DNA of 64,000 nucleotides from Bizionia sp. M204 (GCF_023205095.1 NZ_CP046242.1:2221001-2285000); one strand, 5' to 3'; positions 23,530 through 31,851 are shown, counted from the stretch's first letter. Made by a program: numbers and translations. Notes: generated by a model from the letters alone, not told the origin.

Positions 23530-24351
23530 ACTGTGTATAGTGTATAGCTTGGCTTGTGCCTAATGCATAAGTCATTGCATTTTTGCCCATAATTATTAAT
23601 TTTTTTCCACCGCTTTTTTTAGCTCGTTACCGTAAAACCAACACTCTCTTAAAATCTGTTTTGATGCACCGTGTTGAAATCCAGAAATTCCTAAATAATT
23701 TGGTTGTAAATCAAAATCTTCAATAAGCTCAATTAGTGGTTTTGTTTCTAATTTAGTTTGTAACATTTTAGCCCAATTTTCAGCGTATTCAAAAATAACA
23801 GCACCATAACCATCTGTGTTTTTTGATTTCCAATCATCATAGGCTTTTTGGTCTTTAACCTTAAAATCAACGCCTTCAATATGTTTTTGAAACTCTTTTT
23901 TATCTTCGGCTTCTTTTTTTCTATAAGCCTTCATTTCTTTATCGTGTTTCAGCTTACGTTCTTGCTGTTTATCAGCAATTTGTTTTTTAATGGCTGTTGG
24001 GTATTCTTTAAAACAATTATAACCTATCGCTTTCCAATCCATTAAATGAGCATTCATATAATCTCTAACTAAATGTTCTGTATTAGTATTTGCAGAAACT
24101 TTGCATACTATTTCATTAAAATCAAATTCTACTATTGCGTTTTCTTCAATAGCTTTTAATTTTGCATTTTCAGCAACCTTACTTATTGTATTTCCTAAAG
24201 AGGTTTCTAATTTTATTGTTCTCATTGTTATTTGTTTTGCTTCGTGCCTCAGCAATTTGCCACCGCACAAAAATTAATAATTATTTATTTCGTTTTTAAT
24301 TCAAATTTCCGTTTTTCTTAACGCTACACACCATACACAAGTACGTTGTGC
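23523..24351 (+). repeat. attC-like repeat R26 with a gene in its loop
   Basis: Left box TGCTAAC 23523, right box GTTGTGC 24345. The outer arms pair as in other repeats (GTGTATAGTGTATAGC on the left, GCTACACACCATACAC on the right). The centre is expanded to ~680 bases framed by a perfect 16-bp inverted repeat, ATAATTATTAATTTTT at 23589-23604 and its complement at 24269-24284, with a minus-strand gene between. Either the loop acquired DNA or this is a natural site with cargo in the loop. Confidence 0.7.
23596..24225 (-). CDS. Hypothetical protein encoded within the loop of repeat R26
   Basis: 209 residues from ATG 24225 (a GTG at 24270 would add 15 residues inside the inverted repeat and is less likely). 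N-terminal strands (MRTIKLETSLGNTI, AIVEFDFNEIVCKVSANTN) are followed by a long lysine/glutamate-rich helix (residues ~75-125, coiled-coil-like) and a folded C-terminus. No family recognised; it gives the impression of an accessory phage or plasmid protein. It is on the minus strand, unlike most cassette genes, and the stop TAA at 23596-23598 lies in the flanking inverted repeat. Confidence 0.68.
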   Translation of the reverse strand: MRTIKLETSLGNTISKVAENAKLKAIEENAIVEFDFNEIVCKVSANTNTEHLVRDYMNAHLMDWKAIGYNCFKEYPTAIKKQIADKQQERKLKHDKEMKAYRKKEAEDKKEFQKHIEGVDFKVKDQKAYDDWKSKNTDGYGAVIFEYAENWAKMLQTKLETKPLIELIEDFDLQPNYLGISGFQHGASKQILRECWFYGNELKKAVEKN

Positions 24352-24379
24352 GTCATTAAAACCAACCTCTGAAATCAGA

Positions 24380-25036
24380 ATGAAATTATTAAATACAATC
24401 GAAATCGAACCTTGGGATTATACGGAAAACGAATATGAATCGCCTTCTGTTTCGAAAGTTGAAAACCCAAAAGCGTGGAGTGATTTCTGGTATAAATGTA
24501 TTTCTGATAGTAATTTACAAAACTTACAACCGATTGAACTTGGCTCGTATTTAGTTGATATAAATAAAATTGGAGAATCTGAATTAAAGACTATTATTAA
24601 AAAAGAACTTAAAGACGTTGATTTGTCTGACTTCCAAGAATATGTTGGACAAATAATTGGCGGAATTGTAGTTTCAGAAAATGAAAAAATAATAATTGAA
24701 CCAACTTGTTGTGGAGATATATCTGATATTCAGAATTGGGAAGAAGTTGGAAATGCAGAATTGAATAAATGGACTCAATTATGGATTGGACATCCTTGGA
24801 TTTTCTACAAAAGAACTGATAATTATATTGCGATATCCGATTACACGGATTACAATTTAGAAGACTTTAAAGATATATCGGAAAAACATAAGTTTTCAGA
24901 ACAAGAGCTTTTGTCTGAAATCAAAACAAGTCGGAAAAACCAAATCAAGTTGGAAAACCGAATTAGTAAAATTTTAAAAGAAATGGAAATTAATAATGCA
25001 AATGAAATTGCTAAATTAATGTCCGGAAATAAATAA
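24380..25036 (+). CDS. Hypothetical protein with EPTCCGD motif (C27)
   Basis: 218 residues, cytoplasmic (no signal or membrane segment). The centre contains IIIEPTCCGDISDIQNWE, a pattern I associate with small uncharacterised proteins of the SUKH/immunity kind, then WTQLWIGHPWIFYKR and a helical acidic/basic C-terminus. The two adjacent cysteines may bind metal. Function unknown. ATG start 34 bases after the core site; sole gene of the cassette. Confidence 0.65.
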   Translation: MKLLNTIEIEPWDYTENEYESPSVSKVENPKAWSDFWYKCISDSNLQNLQPIELGSYLVDINKIGESELKTIIKKELKDVDLSDFQEYVGQIIGGIVVSENEKIIIEPTCCGDISDIQNWEEVGNAELNKWTQLWIGHPWIFYKRTDNYIAISDYTDYNLEDFKDISEKHKFSEQELLSEIKTSRKNQIKLENRISKILKEMEINNANEIAKLMSGNK

Positions 25037-25041
25037 CGAAC

Positions 25042-25173
25042 GCACAACACCGTGTATAATTCATTGCTGGTTATAGCCTACTTACGAAAGTCCTCTCGGA
25101 CTTTCTATCTGTGATTTATTTGCTAACTTTAGTGCTTAAACACACAACGAAATCATACACAAACACGTTGTAA
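25042..25173 (+). repeat. attC-like repeat R27 (family A)
   Basis: 132 bp. Left box GCACAAC (extended CGCACAAC), right box GTTGTAA. Hairpin GAAAGTCC-tctc-GGACTTTC. Confidence 0.9.
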
Positions 25174-25197
25174 AACATTTGAAAAACACCCATTAGT

Positions 25198-25602
25198 TTG
25201 AATAATAAACTTGCCTTTTTATTAATTTTACTAACATTCGGACTAAATTCCTGCGACAATCTGACTCCAAAAGAATCTTTTGATAAAGTTGTTTATGATG
25301 AATATCACTATAAATATGAAGGAATAATTATTGACAAATATATTGACAAACAAAATCACGCAACACCAATTATAATTATTCGAAATGAAATTTTTGGTGA
25401 CTACAAAAAAGACTTTATTTTTCAAAGTTCAGATTTTTTTGATTTTTTCAAAGTTGGAGATACGATATCAAAAAAAAGAAAATCTTTATTAATAAATATC
25501 AAAAGGAAAGATCTAGACACATTAATGAAATTGGATTTCGGCAAATTTAAGCGGAATGAAAAATATTATTCTGAAAATAAGTATATAAACGAACTTGAAT
25601 AA
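25198..25602 (+). CDS. Small lipoprotein (C28)
   Basis: 134 residues from TTG 25198; no ATG is available nearby and the signal peptide begins directly (NNKLAFLLILLTFGL). Lipobox GLNSC with Cys19. The mature protein is strand-rich and lysine-rich with a segment GIIIDKYIDKQNH that resembles small OB-like secreted proteins. No function can be assigned. The closing box TTACAAC follows 8 bases after the stop. Confidence 0.65.
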   Translation: MNNKLAFLLILLTFGLNSCDNLTPKESFDKVVYDEYHYKYEGIIIDKYIDKQNHATPIIIIRNEIFGDYKKDFIFQSSDFFDFFKVGDTISKKRKSLLINIKRKDLDTLMKLDFGKFKRNEKYYSENKYINELE

Positions 25603-25610
25603 AAAACGTT

Positions 25611-25743
25611 TTACAACACTGTGTATAAAAAATGCTTATTTTAGTGCTTAACCAAAGAAAAGTGCGTGTTTGCTTTCTTCCGATTTTCGTTCCGAAAATC
25701 CTCTGACACAAACCCGCACTTTTCATACACGAAACCGTTGCAA
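25611..25743 (+). repeat. attC-like repeat R28 (family D)
   Basis: 133 bp. Left box TTACAAC (extended GTTTTACAAC, pairing over 10 bases with GTTGTAAAAC opening C28), right box GTTGCAA. Core stem GATTTTCG-ttc-CGAAAATC. Confidence 0.9.
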
Positions 25744-26033
25744 GTAATAGCGGAAATCACTCAAACGCAAACAATTCGTAAATAAAATAAATCTGATTTT
25801 TAACAAATATTACGCTGAATTTACTCTACCGATTTTCTACTCGAACGGAATTTCTTACTCAAACGGAATTTCTTACTCAAACGGAATCTCATTCAAAACG
25901 GAATCTCACTCAAAACGGAATTTCTTACTCAAAACGGAATTTCTTACTCAAACGGAATTTCCACTCAAACGGAATTAGAAAAAGTTAGCAGATTAAAGAT
26001 AAATAAAAGTAATCGGAACAAAAAAACTACTAC
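25744..26033. other. Cassette C29 without a gene, with a minisatellite
   Basis: About 290 bases, no ORF. Intact ends (GTTGCAAGTA and TACTTGCAAC pair over 10 bases). Half of the cassette is the tandem repeat at 25834-25974. Confidence 0.65.
25834..25974 (+). repeat. Tandem repeat, eight units of 17-19 bp
   Basis: Unit TTTCTTACTCAAACGGAA with small variants (CTACTCGAACGGAA, CTCACTCAAAACGGAA and so on), eight units in a row. Unit length varies by one or two bases, so it does not keep a reading frame. Confidence 0.85.
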
Positions 26034-26166
26034 TTGCAACACCGTATAAAAAAAATTGCTATTTTGTGCTTAATTAAAGTGTGTTGCTTTTTTGCTTGCT
26101 TCTGATTTTCCTACGGAAAATCCTCGCGCACAAAAACGCAACTTTCTTTATACAAAAACGTTGTAA
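26034..26166 (+). repeat. attC-like repeat R29 (family D)
   Basis: 133 bp. Left box TTGCAAC, right box GTTGTAA. Core stem GATTTTCC-tac-GGAAAATC. Confidence 0.9.
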
Positions 26167-26192
26167 GTAATGCCGAAAAACCCAGAAACCAA

Positions 26193-26987
26193 GTGAATAA
26201 AACAATATTTGAAATTACCAAAATGGATTGTCCTTCAGAGGAAAATCTTATCCGAATGAAATTGGACGGAATTTCAAGCATTGCGAATTTGGACTTTGAT
26301 ATTCCGAATCGAAAATTGACCGTTTTTCACAGCGGAGAAATTGACCAAATCGAAAAGTCCGTTATCGAATTGAATTTAGGTGGAAAAAAAATCTCAACGG
26401 AACAAACCGACCAAACGGAATTTAAAGAAAACGAAAATCAGAAAAAACTACTTTGGTCTGTACTTGCCATAAATTTTGCTTTTTTCATTATTGAAATGAC
26501 AACAGGAATTATCTCAAAATCTATGGGACTTGTTGCCGATAGTTTAGATATGCTTGCGGACAGTTTTGTGTACGGAATTAGTTTGTTTGCGGTTGGCGGA
26601 ACAGTAATAAAGAAAAAACGGATTGCCAAACTTGCTGGATATTTTCAAATAATACTTGCGATTATTGGATTTGTAGAAGTCTTGAGAAGATTTTTCGGAA
26701 ACGAGAAACTTCCCGATTTTTCAACAATGATTATAGTTTCGATTTTTGCACTTATTGCAAACGGAATTTGTCTTTATATTTTGCAAAAGTCAAAGAGCAA
26801 AGAAGAAGCACATATGAAAGCGAGTATGATTTTCACTTCGAATGACGTGATTATCAATTTGGGAGTAATTATTGCAGGAATTTTAGTGCATTATTTGAGT
26901 TCTAATAAACCTGATTTGATTATTGGAACAATTGTTTTTGCATTGGTAATTCAAGGAGCATTTCGGATTTTGAAATTAAGTAAGTGA
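26193..26987 (+). CDS. CDF-family cation efflux protein with HMA-like N-terminus (C30)
   Basis: 264 residues from GTG 26193. Residues 1-68 look like a heavy-metal-associated (ferredoxin-like) domain: the metal loop reads MDCPSEE instead of MxCxxC, so one cysteine is lost. From ~86 on, the cation diffusion facilitator core follows: the second membrane helix has DSLDMLADS with the paired Asp of the transport site, and helix five carries FTSNDVIINLGVI. It likely exports Zn, Co or a similar divalent ion by proton exchange at the inner membrane. Slightly short for the family and without the long C-terminal cytoplasmic domain. Confidence 0.8.
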   Translation: MNKTIFEITKMDCPSEENLIRMKLDGISSIANLDFDIPNRKLTVFHSGEIDQIEKSVIELNLGGKKISTEQTDQTEFKENENQKKLLWSVLAINFAFFIIEMTTGIISKSMGLVADSLDMLADSFVYGISLFAVGGTVIKKKRIAKLAGYFQIILAIIGFVEVLRRFFGNEKLPDFSTMIIVSIFALIANGICLYILQKSKSKEEAHMKASMIFTSNDVIINLGVIIAGILVHYLSSNKPDLIIGTIVFALVIQGAFRILKLSK

Positions 26988-27003
26988 ACTAAAAAAGCAC
27001 TAC

Positions 27004-27134
27004 TTACAACAACGTGTATAATTAATGGCTGGTTCTCGCCTACTTACGAAAATCCTCGCGGATTTTCTATTCGGTTTTTATTTGCTAAATTAGGTGCTTA
27101 AACACGCCACTAATCATACACAAAACCGTTGTGC
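27004..27134 (+). repeat. attC-like repeat R30 (family A)
   Basis: 131 bp. Left box TTACAAC (extended TACTTACAAC, pairing over 10 bases with GTTGTAAGTA), right box GTTGTGC. Confidence 0.9.
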
Positions 27135-27146
27135 ACAAGCTGAAAA

Positions 27147-27713
27147 ATGAGAAATCCTTTAAAAATATTGCTTCTGATTTTAACTTTAGTTTCTTGTAAA
27201 AACCAAACAGAAACGAAATCTGAATTGAAAAACGAAACGGCTGAATTGATTGAAGAAATTCCTCAAATGGAATTACAACAAACCGACTCAATTGCGGAAC
27301 AGTGGAATTTTATGGTTTTTGAAAAAGGAGGTTGTTTAGGAGGAACACAATATGTCACAGATAAAAAGAGAGAAATTCCTACTATGGTTTTTAGCGAAAC
27401 GGAATGGAAAAAGTTTGCGGAAAATGATAAAACGGAGTTGACTGAATTTCTTATCTCTAAACTTTCTGACACAACGAAAACGAAAGTCCATACTTGCCCA
27501 TTTTTTGGAGCAACGAATGGAGAAATGGCTGTTTATTCACTTCAGCATATTCATAATTTAAATTGGCTTGAATTTTCGGAATTTAAAGAATATAAAGACC
27601 GAGAATATGGAAATGCGACTGACCAACCTCAAATGTGGTTACAGAATATTTTAAAAAATGAAACTAAACGTAAAACGTTAGCGGAATTATATCGGAACGA
27701 ACTAAAAAAATAA
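27147..27713 (+). CDS. Lipoprotein of unknown function (C31)
   Basis: 188 residues. The signal peptide ends in LTLVSC (Cys17), then an acidic linker. The mature domain has EKGGCLGGTQ, a segment with HTCPFFGATNGEMAVYSLQHI and a helical C-terminus; the two cysteines in these motifs could form a disulfide in the periplasm. No family recognised. Its leader ACAAGCTGAAAA-ATG directly after the core site is shared with cassettes C10, C11, C15 and C33. Confidence 0.68.
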   Translation: MRNPLKILLLILTLVSCKNQTETKSELKNETAELIEEIPQMELQQTDSIAEQWNFMVFEKGGCLGGTQYVTDKKREIPTMVFSETEWKKFAENDKTELTEFLISKLSDTTKTKVHTCPFFGATNGEMAVYSLQHIHNLNWLEFSEFKEYKDREYGNATDQPQMWLQNILKNETKRKTLAELYRNELKK

Positions 27714-27721
27714 AAGCCAGT

Positions 27722-27855
27722 GCACAACAATGTATAACCGCAATTACGGCGGATTCGACTACGTCCGAATCCACTCGGAATTGCTAACGTCAGTGCTAAA
27801 CCGAAAAATTTGCGTACTTTAACCCGTAACTGACGGTTATACGAGACCGTTACCT
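27722..27855 (+). repeat. attC-like repeat R31 (family C)
   Basis: 134 bp. Left box GCACAAC (extended TGCACAAC), right box GTTACCT. Nearly identical in its first 60 bases to R7 and R32. Confidence 0.9.
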
Positions 27856-27873
27856 GCAATACTAAAAAACCGA

Positions 27874-28341
27874 ATGGAGAAAGACAAAGAATTTAGAGTA
27901 ATAATACCAGATGAATATTATAAGATTCTGAAATTCCAACAAGAAGAACTTCCAGGAATTGCAGTCGTGAATAAAAATTTAGCGGACTTTGAACCAAAAG
28001 AAGTCTTCTCTTGGCATTGTTCGGTAATGCTGAATTGTAAAGAGCTTATCGAAAATGGAATGCCATCAAAAGCGGAAGTAAAAATATTAGACGAATTTGG
28101 AGACTTTTTGGACGAAAAAATAAAAGGACCTGACAAAGAAAAACCAAACGGACTTTTTCTCGCAAGAATTACGTGGAATGAATCACGAGAACTGATTTGG
28201 CGAATTTTTGACCCAGAAATTACAAATGAGTTTCTGAATGACTTAATTGAGCGGAATGAATATCCTCGTGAATTTGACTACCGAATTGATGAAGACGTGG
28301 AATGGAAATTAGCTGAATGGCATTTAAAAAAACGTGAATGA
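27874..28341 (+). CDS. Hypothetical soluble protein (C32)
   Basis: 155 residues, acidic, no membrane or signal segment. Conserved-looking blocks include SWHCSVMLNC near residue 46, ARITWNESRELIWRIFDPE around 100-118 and PREFDYRIDEDVEW near the end. The pattern recalls DUF695-like proteins found in polymorphic-toxin immunity and regulatory contexts, but the match is from memory only. Sole gene of the cassette. Confidence 0.62.
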   Translation: MEKDKEFRVIIPDEYYKILKFQQEELPGIAVVNKNLADFEPKEVFSWHCSVMLNCKELIENGMPSKAEVKILDEFGDFLDEKIKGPDKEKPNGLFLARITWNESRELIWRIFDPEITNEFLNDLIERNEYPREFDYRIDEDVEWKLAEWHLKKRE

Positions 28342-28353
28342 AAAAAGTACAGC

Positions 28354-28486
28354 AGGTAACAATGTATAACCGCAATTACGGCGGATTCGACTACGTCCGA
28401 ATCCACTCGGAATTGCTAACGCCAGTTCTTAACCGAAAAACATTATCTTTAATCCCGTAACTGACGGTTATACGGGACCGTTAGCA
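28354..28486 (+). repeat. attC-like repeat R32 (family C)
   Basis: 133 bp. Left box AGGTAAC (extended GCAGGTAAC), right box GTTAGCA. Confidence 0.9.
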
Positions 28487-28506
28487 ACAAGCTGAAAAAA
28501 ACGCCA

Positions 28507-29292
28507 ATGAAATTTTTCAATATTTTCGGAAAACCCAAAGGACAGAGCTCAAATACTGAATCTGAAAAATCGGAATTTGAGCAAATTAAGGTTTTTAAAA
28601 GTTTACCAAAAGAGCAATGGAAATCAGCTTACAATGAACTGAATAAAAGAATTGGCGAAAAACTAAAGGAATACGGATTTAAAAAGAAAGGTAGAAAACA
28701 CTATCGACTGACAAATGACTTACTTGAAGTTATTGATATTGATAATCGAGGAAGTTGGTCTGGAGCAAAAGACGATATTGAAATCCGAATTGGATTAGTG
28801 CCTTATTGTTGGCAAGGACTTACTAACGAATATTATTTAGTAGGCTCAAAACCAATTGAGGAAATTGACAAAACTATTAGGAATCATTTTAGGATTTCAA
28901 AAGAGTATTTAATTTTGGCGGACTATTTAACGGAAAGAATAATAAACAATGTTCTTCCATTTTTTGAGAAATATAATTCGACAAAAAAAATAACGAGTCA
29001 ACCTTATATTTTCCCTTATCACACAAAATGTGGTGGAAATGATATTAGAAACTCTCATTTTTTGATTTTATTCTCGGAATTAAAGCAACATAAAAACATA
29101 AATGCAATTGAAATTTTAGAAAACGAGATTGAATTTGGTTCAGACAGTTTAAATCAAGTGACTTGGAAAGAATTAAAAAAACTCGTTGAAAACAAAGATT
29201 GGGAAACTATTGACAAAATATTTGCCGAAAACGAAAAGAATATATTAGACAAATTAAAAATAAAGCCAGTTGCTAACACCGTGTATAATTAA
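28507..29292 (+). CDS. DUF4304-domain protein (C33)
   Basis: 261 residues. After a charged N-terminal region, residues ~42-170 fit DUF4304: ELNKRIGEKLKEYGFKKKGR, HYRLTNDLLEVIDIDNRGSW, then IEIRIGLVP. The rest is helical. The role of this domain is unknown; it often occurs in accessory regions. A related domain opens the C18 protein. The stop codon at 29290-29292 is inside repeat R33, so the last residues ANTVYN are encoded by the repeat. Confidence 0.7.
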   Translation: MKFFNIFGKPKGQSSNTESEKSEFEQIKVFKSLPKEQWKSAYNELNKRIGEKLKEYGFKKKGRKHYRLTNDLLEVIDIDNRGSWSGAKDDIEIRIGLVPYCWQGLTNEYYLVGSKPIEEIDKTIRNHFRISKEYLILADYLTERIINNVLPFFEKYNSTKKITSQPYIFPYHTKCGGNDIRNSHFLILFSELKQHKNINAIEILENEIEFGSDSLNQVTWKELKKLVENKDWETIDKIFAENEKNILDKLKIKPVANTVYN

Positions 29293-29401
29293 TGGCTGGT
29301 TATCGCTTACTTACGAAAATCCTCACGGATTTTCTATTAGGTTTTTATTTGCTAAATTAGGTGCTTAAATACGCCACTAATCATACACAAAACCGTTGCC
29401 A
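29271..29401 (+). repeat. attC-like repeat R33 (family A)
   Basis: 131 bp. Left box TGCTAAC (extended GTTGCTAAC, pairing with GTTAGCAAC), right box GTTGCCA. Encodes the end of the C33 protein. Confidence 0.9.
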
Positions 29402-29421
29402 CCAATTTGAAAAAAAACTGA

Positions 29422-30480
29422 ATGAACATTTTTATAGACACTTCTATTCTATATCCTAATCCATTTTGGAAAGGCAATTATTATTCAAGAATATTAGATG
29501 TTGCAATAAACGGAAGAGCTAAAATATATTTGAGTCGTGTTGTTATCAAAGAATTAAGACACAATTTTGAAAAAAATCTGACCAAAGAACTGTTTGAATT
29601 GAAAAAAACCAATTCATCACTCAAAAATAATTTACGCTATTTCAAACCGTTCGAACTTCCAGACAAAGAAAAATGTCTTACGGATTTCGATAGATTTTAT
29701 GAAGAAATGGCAAAATACAACCGTATAACCGTTTTAGAATACGAAAATGACCTTTTAGAACCAATTTTAGAAAGAGCCATCAAGAGAGAAAAACCATTCA
29801 GCGAAAAGAAAACTGAATTGAAAGATGCTCTAATATGGTTAACTTATTCAAATTATGTCAATGAAAATAAATTAGAAAATTGCTTTTTATTGACAAAAAA
29901 CTGCACTGATTTCTGTGATTTAAAAAAACTAAAAAACAACATTTTCGAGCTTCACGATGAACTTAAAAAAGATTGTGACAAGTTTCAAATTTTTAATTCT
30001 TTTCAAACGTTTAATCAAGCCAATTCCGAATATTTAGATAAGCCTGAAAAAGAATTTAAAGAATGGATTGAACAGATTGATTTTAGTGACAAATATGTTT
30101 TTGACTTATTATGGGAGAATGAAGGAGATTCAATTACCGATAAAATATACAACTTAACTGACAGAATTGACCCTGACAGTTTATTTGAGGAAGGATATCT
30201 AATTTCAATGGGAGGATATTTGGATATTGGCGATATAGAATGGTATGATTGTAGCGATGTTGAAGTAGAAATTGTCAGCGATTATGCAATCGTTTCTGGT
30301 ACATTAAATGTAAATGCGGAAATTCAAGGATATAGTTACAATTCCGTCAGAGACAAAGGAGATGAAAAGTTTCCGTTCGTAGGGGAACGAAATATTGAAA
30401 TAAAAATCTTTTTTAATTTCACAATAGAAAAAGAAGGAACACCAGAAAATTTTGAAATAACTGATGTAATTACGGAATAA
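29422..30480 (+). CDS. PIN-domain protein, DUF4935-like (C34)
   Basis: 352 residues. The N-terminal ~180 residues are a PIN-like nuclease domain: FIDTSIL with Asp6, a conserved acidic VIKELRHN (Glu at ~44), KDALIWLTY (Asp near 139) and FLLTKNCTDF as the last acidic site. PIN domains of the DUF4935 class are predicted RNases, often in defence or stress modules. The C-terminal ~160 residues form a strand-rich acidic domain (VEIVSDYAIVSGTLNVNAEI) that I do not recognise. Not paired with an antitoxin in the cassette, which argues against a simple VapC-type module. Confidence 0.72.
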   Translation: MNIFIDTSILYPNPFWKGNYYSRILDVAINGRAKIYLSRVVIKELRHNFEKNLTKELFELKKTNSSLKNNLRYFKPFELPDKEKCLTDFDRFYEEMAKYNRITVLEYENDLLEPILERAIKREKPFSEKKTELKDALIWLTYSNYVNENKLENCFLLTKNCTDFCDLKKLKNNIFELHDELKKDCDKFQIFNSFQTFNQANSEYLDKPEKEFKEWIEQIDFSDKYVFDLLWENEGDSITDKIYNLTDRIDPDSLFEEGYLISMGGYLDIGDIEWYDCSDVEVEIVSDYAIVSGTLNVNAEIQGYSYNSVRDKGDEKFPFVGERNIEIKIFFNFTIEKEGTPENFEITDVITE

Positions 30481-30488
30481 AAAACTGG

Positions 30489-30685
30489 TGGCAACAACGT
30501 ATATAGCTCATAGCTAATTTGTTACTTAATCGAAGTTAAGGCATATTTGGAAAGTCGCCAAATTTTTAAATTTGACGACTTTCCAATAAAAAAGACAAAT
30601 AGTAAAATTTAAAAATCTGGCTTGTGCTCAACCGAAAAATAATCGCTAATTTACACGCTACAAGCCATATACAAGACCGTTAGCC
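30489..30685 (+). repeat. attC-like repeat R34 (family B, long)
   Basis: 197 bp. Left box TGGCAAC (extended GGTGGCAAC, pairing with GTTGCCACC), right box GTTAGCC. Internal AT-rich hairpin AAATTTTTAAATTT present. Confidence 0.9.
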
Positions 30686-31798
30686 ACAAATTACCAGAAA
30701 CTATGAAGAACAATGGAAAATCGTTAGAAAAAACTATCCGACTTATCCAAGAGACTTTAAAAGATTCTGAAAACACAAAAATTTTTAATAATTATAAAAT
30801 CGAAAACGAAAGCGGTCAGAAGCGAGAAATTGACATATTAATCGTTTCCTCAATAAATGATTTTGAAATTAAGATTGCGATTGAATGTAAAGATTATAAT
30901 AAAAAAGTTCCTGTTAAAGAAATTGAAGCATTCGAATCGAAATGTGATAGGATTAAACAAATTAATAAGAAAGTTTTTGTTAGTACAAACGGATATCAAG
31001 CTGACGCAATAAATTCAGCAAAATATTACGGAATTGAATTACATACCGCAAATAAACTCAAAAAAGAAGATATTCAAAGTTGGTTTCCAATAAAACAAAT
31101 GGGACTTCAAATTGAGTCAAAATTTATCGCACCAACTCTATATTTAGATACTACACAGGAAATATTAGATACTATTTTAAAAGAGTTTAATGGAATTGTT
31201 TACAGAGAGAACATTAATGAACCTATTAAAATAGAAACGCTTTTAATTGAGGCTATTGAAAATAATAAAAGGGTAATTATGAACCTTGCTATTGTTGAAT
31301 GGATAAAATTGGAAGAAACGGAAAAAGACGAATCTTTCCCTATACAATTCAAACTTGACTTTAATGATTATTATATAAAATCGACAGATATCGAAAAAAT
31401 CAAACTTTTTGGATTAACATCAAGTGTATATGGAAAATTCGTGAAAAGAGATGCTACAATTTTAAGCGGGAGAATTGTTAAAGGTTCAAAAGAAAATGAT
31501 ATTACAAAATCTATAACAATAGACGTTGGAGGAAATATAAAAAGTGATATTATAATAGACAAAAATGAGGAATTAACATTTTTCGCAACAAATGAAAAAG
31601 GGGAATCTGAAAAATTGAAATCTTTATTAACTTACAATACGAAGACAAAAAAATTTAGCGGTAAATAATCAGTGGCTAACAACGTATATAATTTATTGCT
31701 AGTTCTAGCCTACTTACGAAAATCCTCGCGGATTTTCTATTCGGTTTTTATTTGCTAAATTACGTGCTAATCCACGCAACAAACCATATACAAAACCG
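30680..31798 (+). mobile_element. Duplicated cassette C35, second copy (1119 bp)
   Basis: Same 1119-bp unit as 17608-18726, inserted between other cassettes. Identity stops exactly at G^TT on both sides. Confidence 0.92.
30703..31668 (+). CDS. PD-(D/E)xK restriction-endonuclease-like protein, second copy (C35)
   Basis: 321 residues, identical in sequence to the protein at 17631-18596: Mrr-like nuclease core with Asp44, Glu61 and Lys63 and an unrecognised strand-rich C-terminal half. The identity includes the flanking non-coding bases of the cassette, so the copy is recent and arose by cassette movement or by unequal recombination. Both copies look intact. Confidence 0.8.
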   Translation: MKNNGKSLEKTIRLIQETLKDSENTKIFNNYKIENESGQKREIDILIVSSINDFEIKIAIECKDYNKKVPVKEIEAFESKCDRIKQINKKVFVSTNGYQADAINSAKYYGIELHTANKLKKEDIQSWFPIKQMGLQIESKFIAPTLYLDTTQEILDTILKEFNGIVYRENINEPIKIETLLIEAIENNKRVIMNLAIVEWIKLEETEKDESFPIQFKLDFNDYYIKSTDIEKIKLFGLTSSVYGKFVKRDATILSGRIVKGSKENDITKSITIDVGGNIKSDIIIDKNEELTFFATNEKGESEKLKSLLTYNTKTKKFSGK

Positions 31799-31804
31799 TT
31801 GGGC
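31674..31804 (+). repeat. attC-like repeat R35 (family A)
   Basis: 131 bp. Left box GGCTAAC, right box GTTGGGC. Same as R20 up to the G at 31798; the rest of the right box belongs to the next cassette. Confidence 0.92.
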
Positions 31805-31843
31805 TTCATACTGACAAAAAATCGAACTAAATCATATTTTTTG

Positions 31844-31851
31844 TACATTTG
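31844..31851 (+). promoter_or_regulatory. -7 element before the RelE-type module
   Basis: TACATTTG fits TAnnTTTG, 18 bases before the antitoxin ATG. No TTTG is present at the expected upstream distance, so the promoter is only half supported. Confidence 0.4.
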
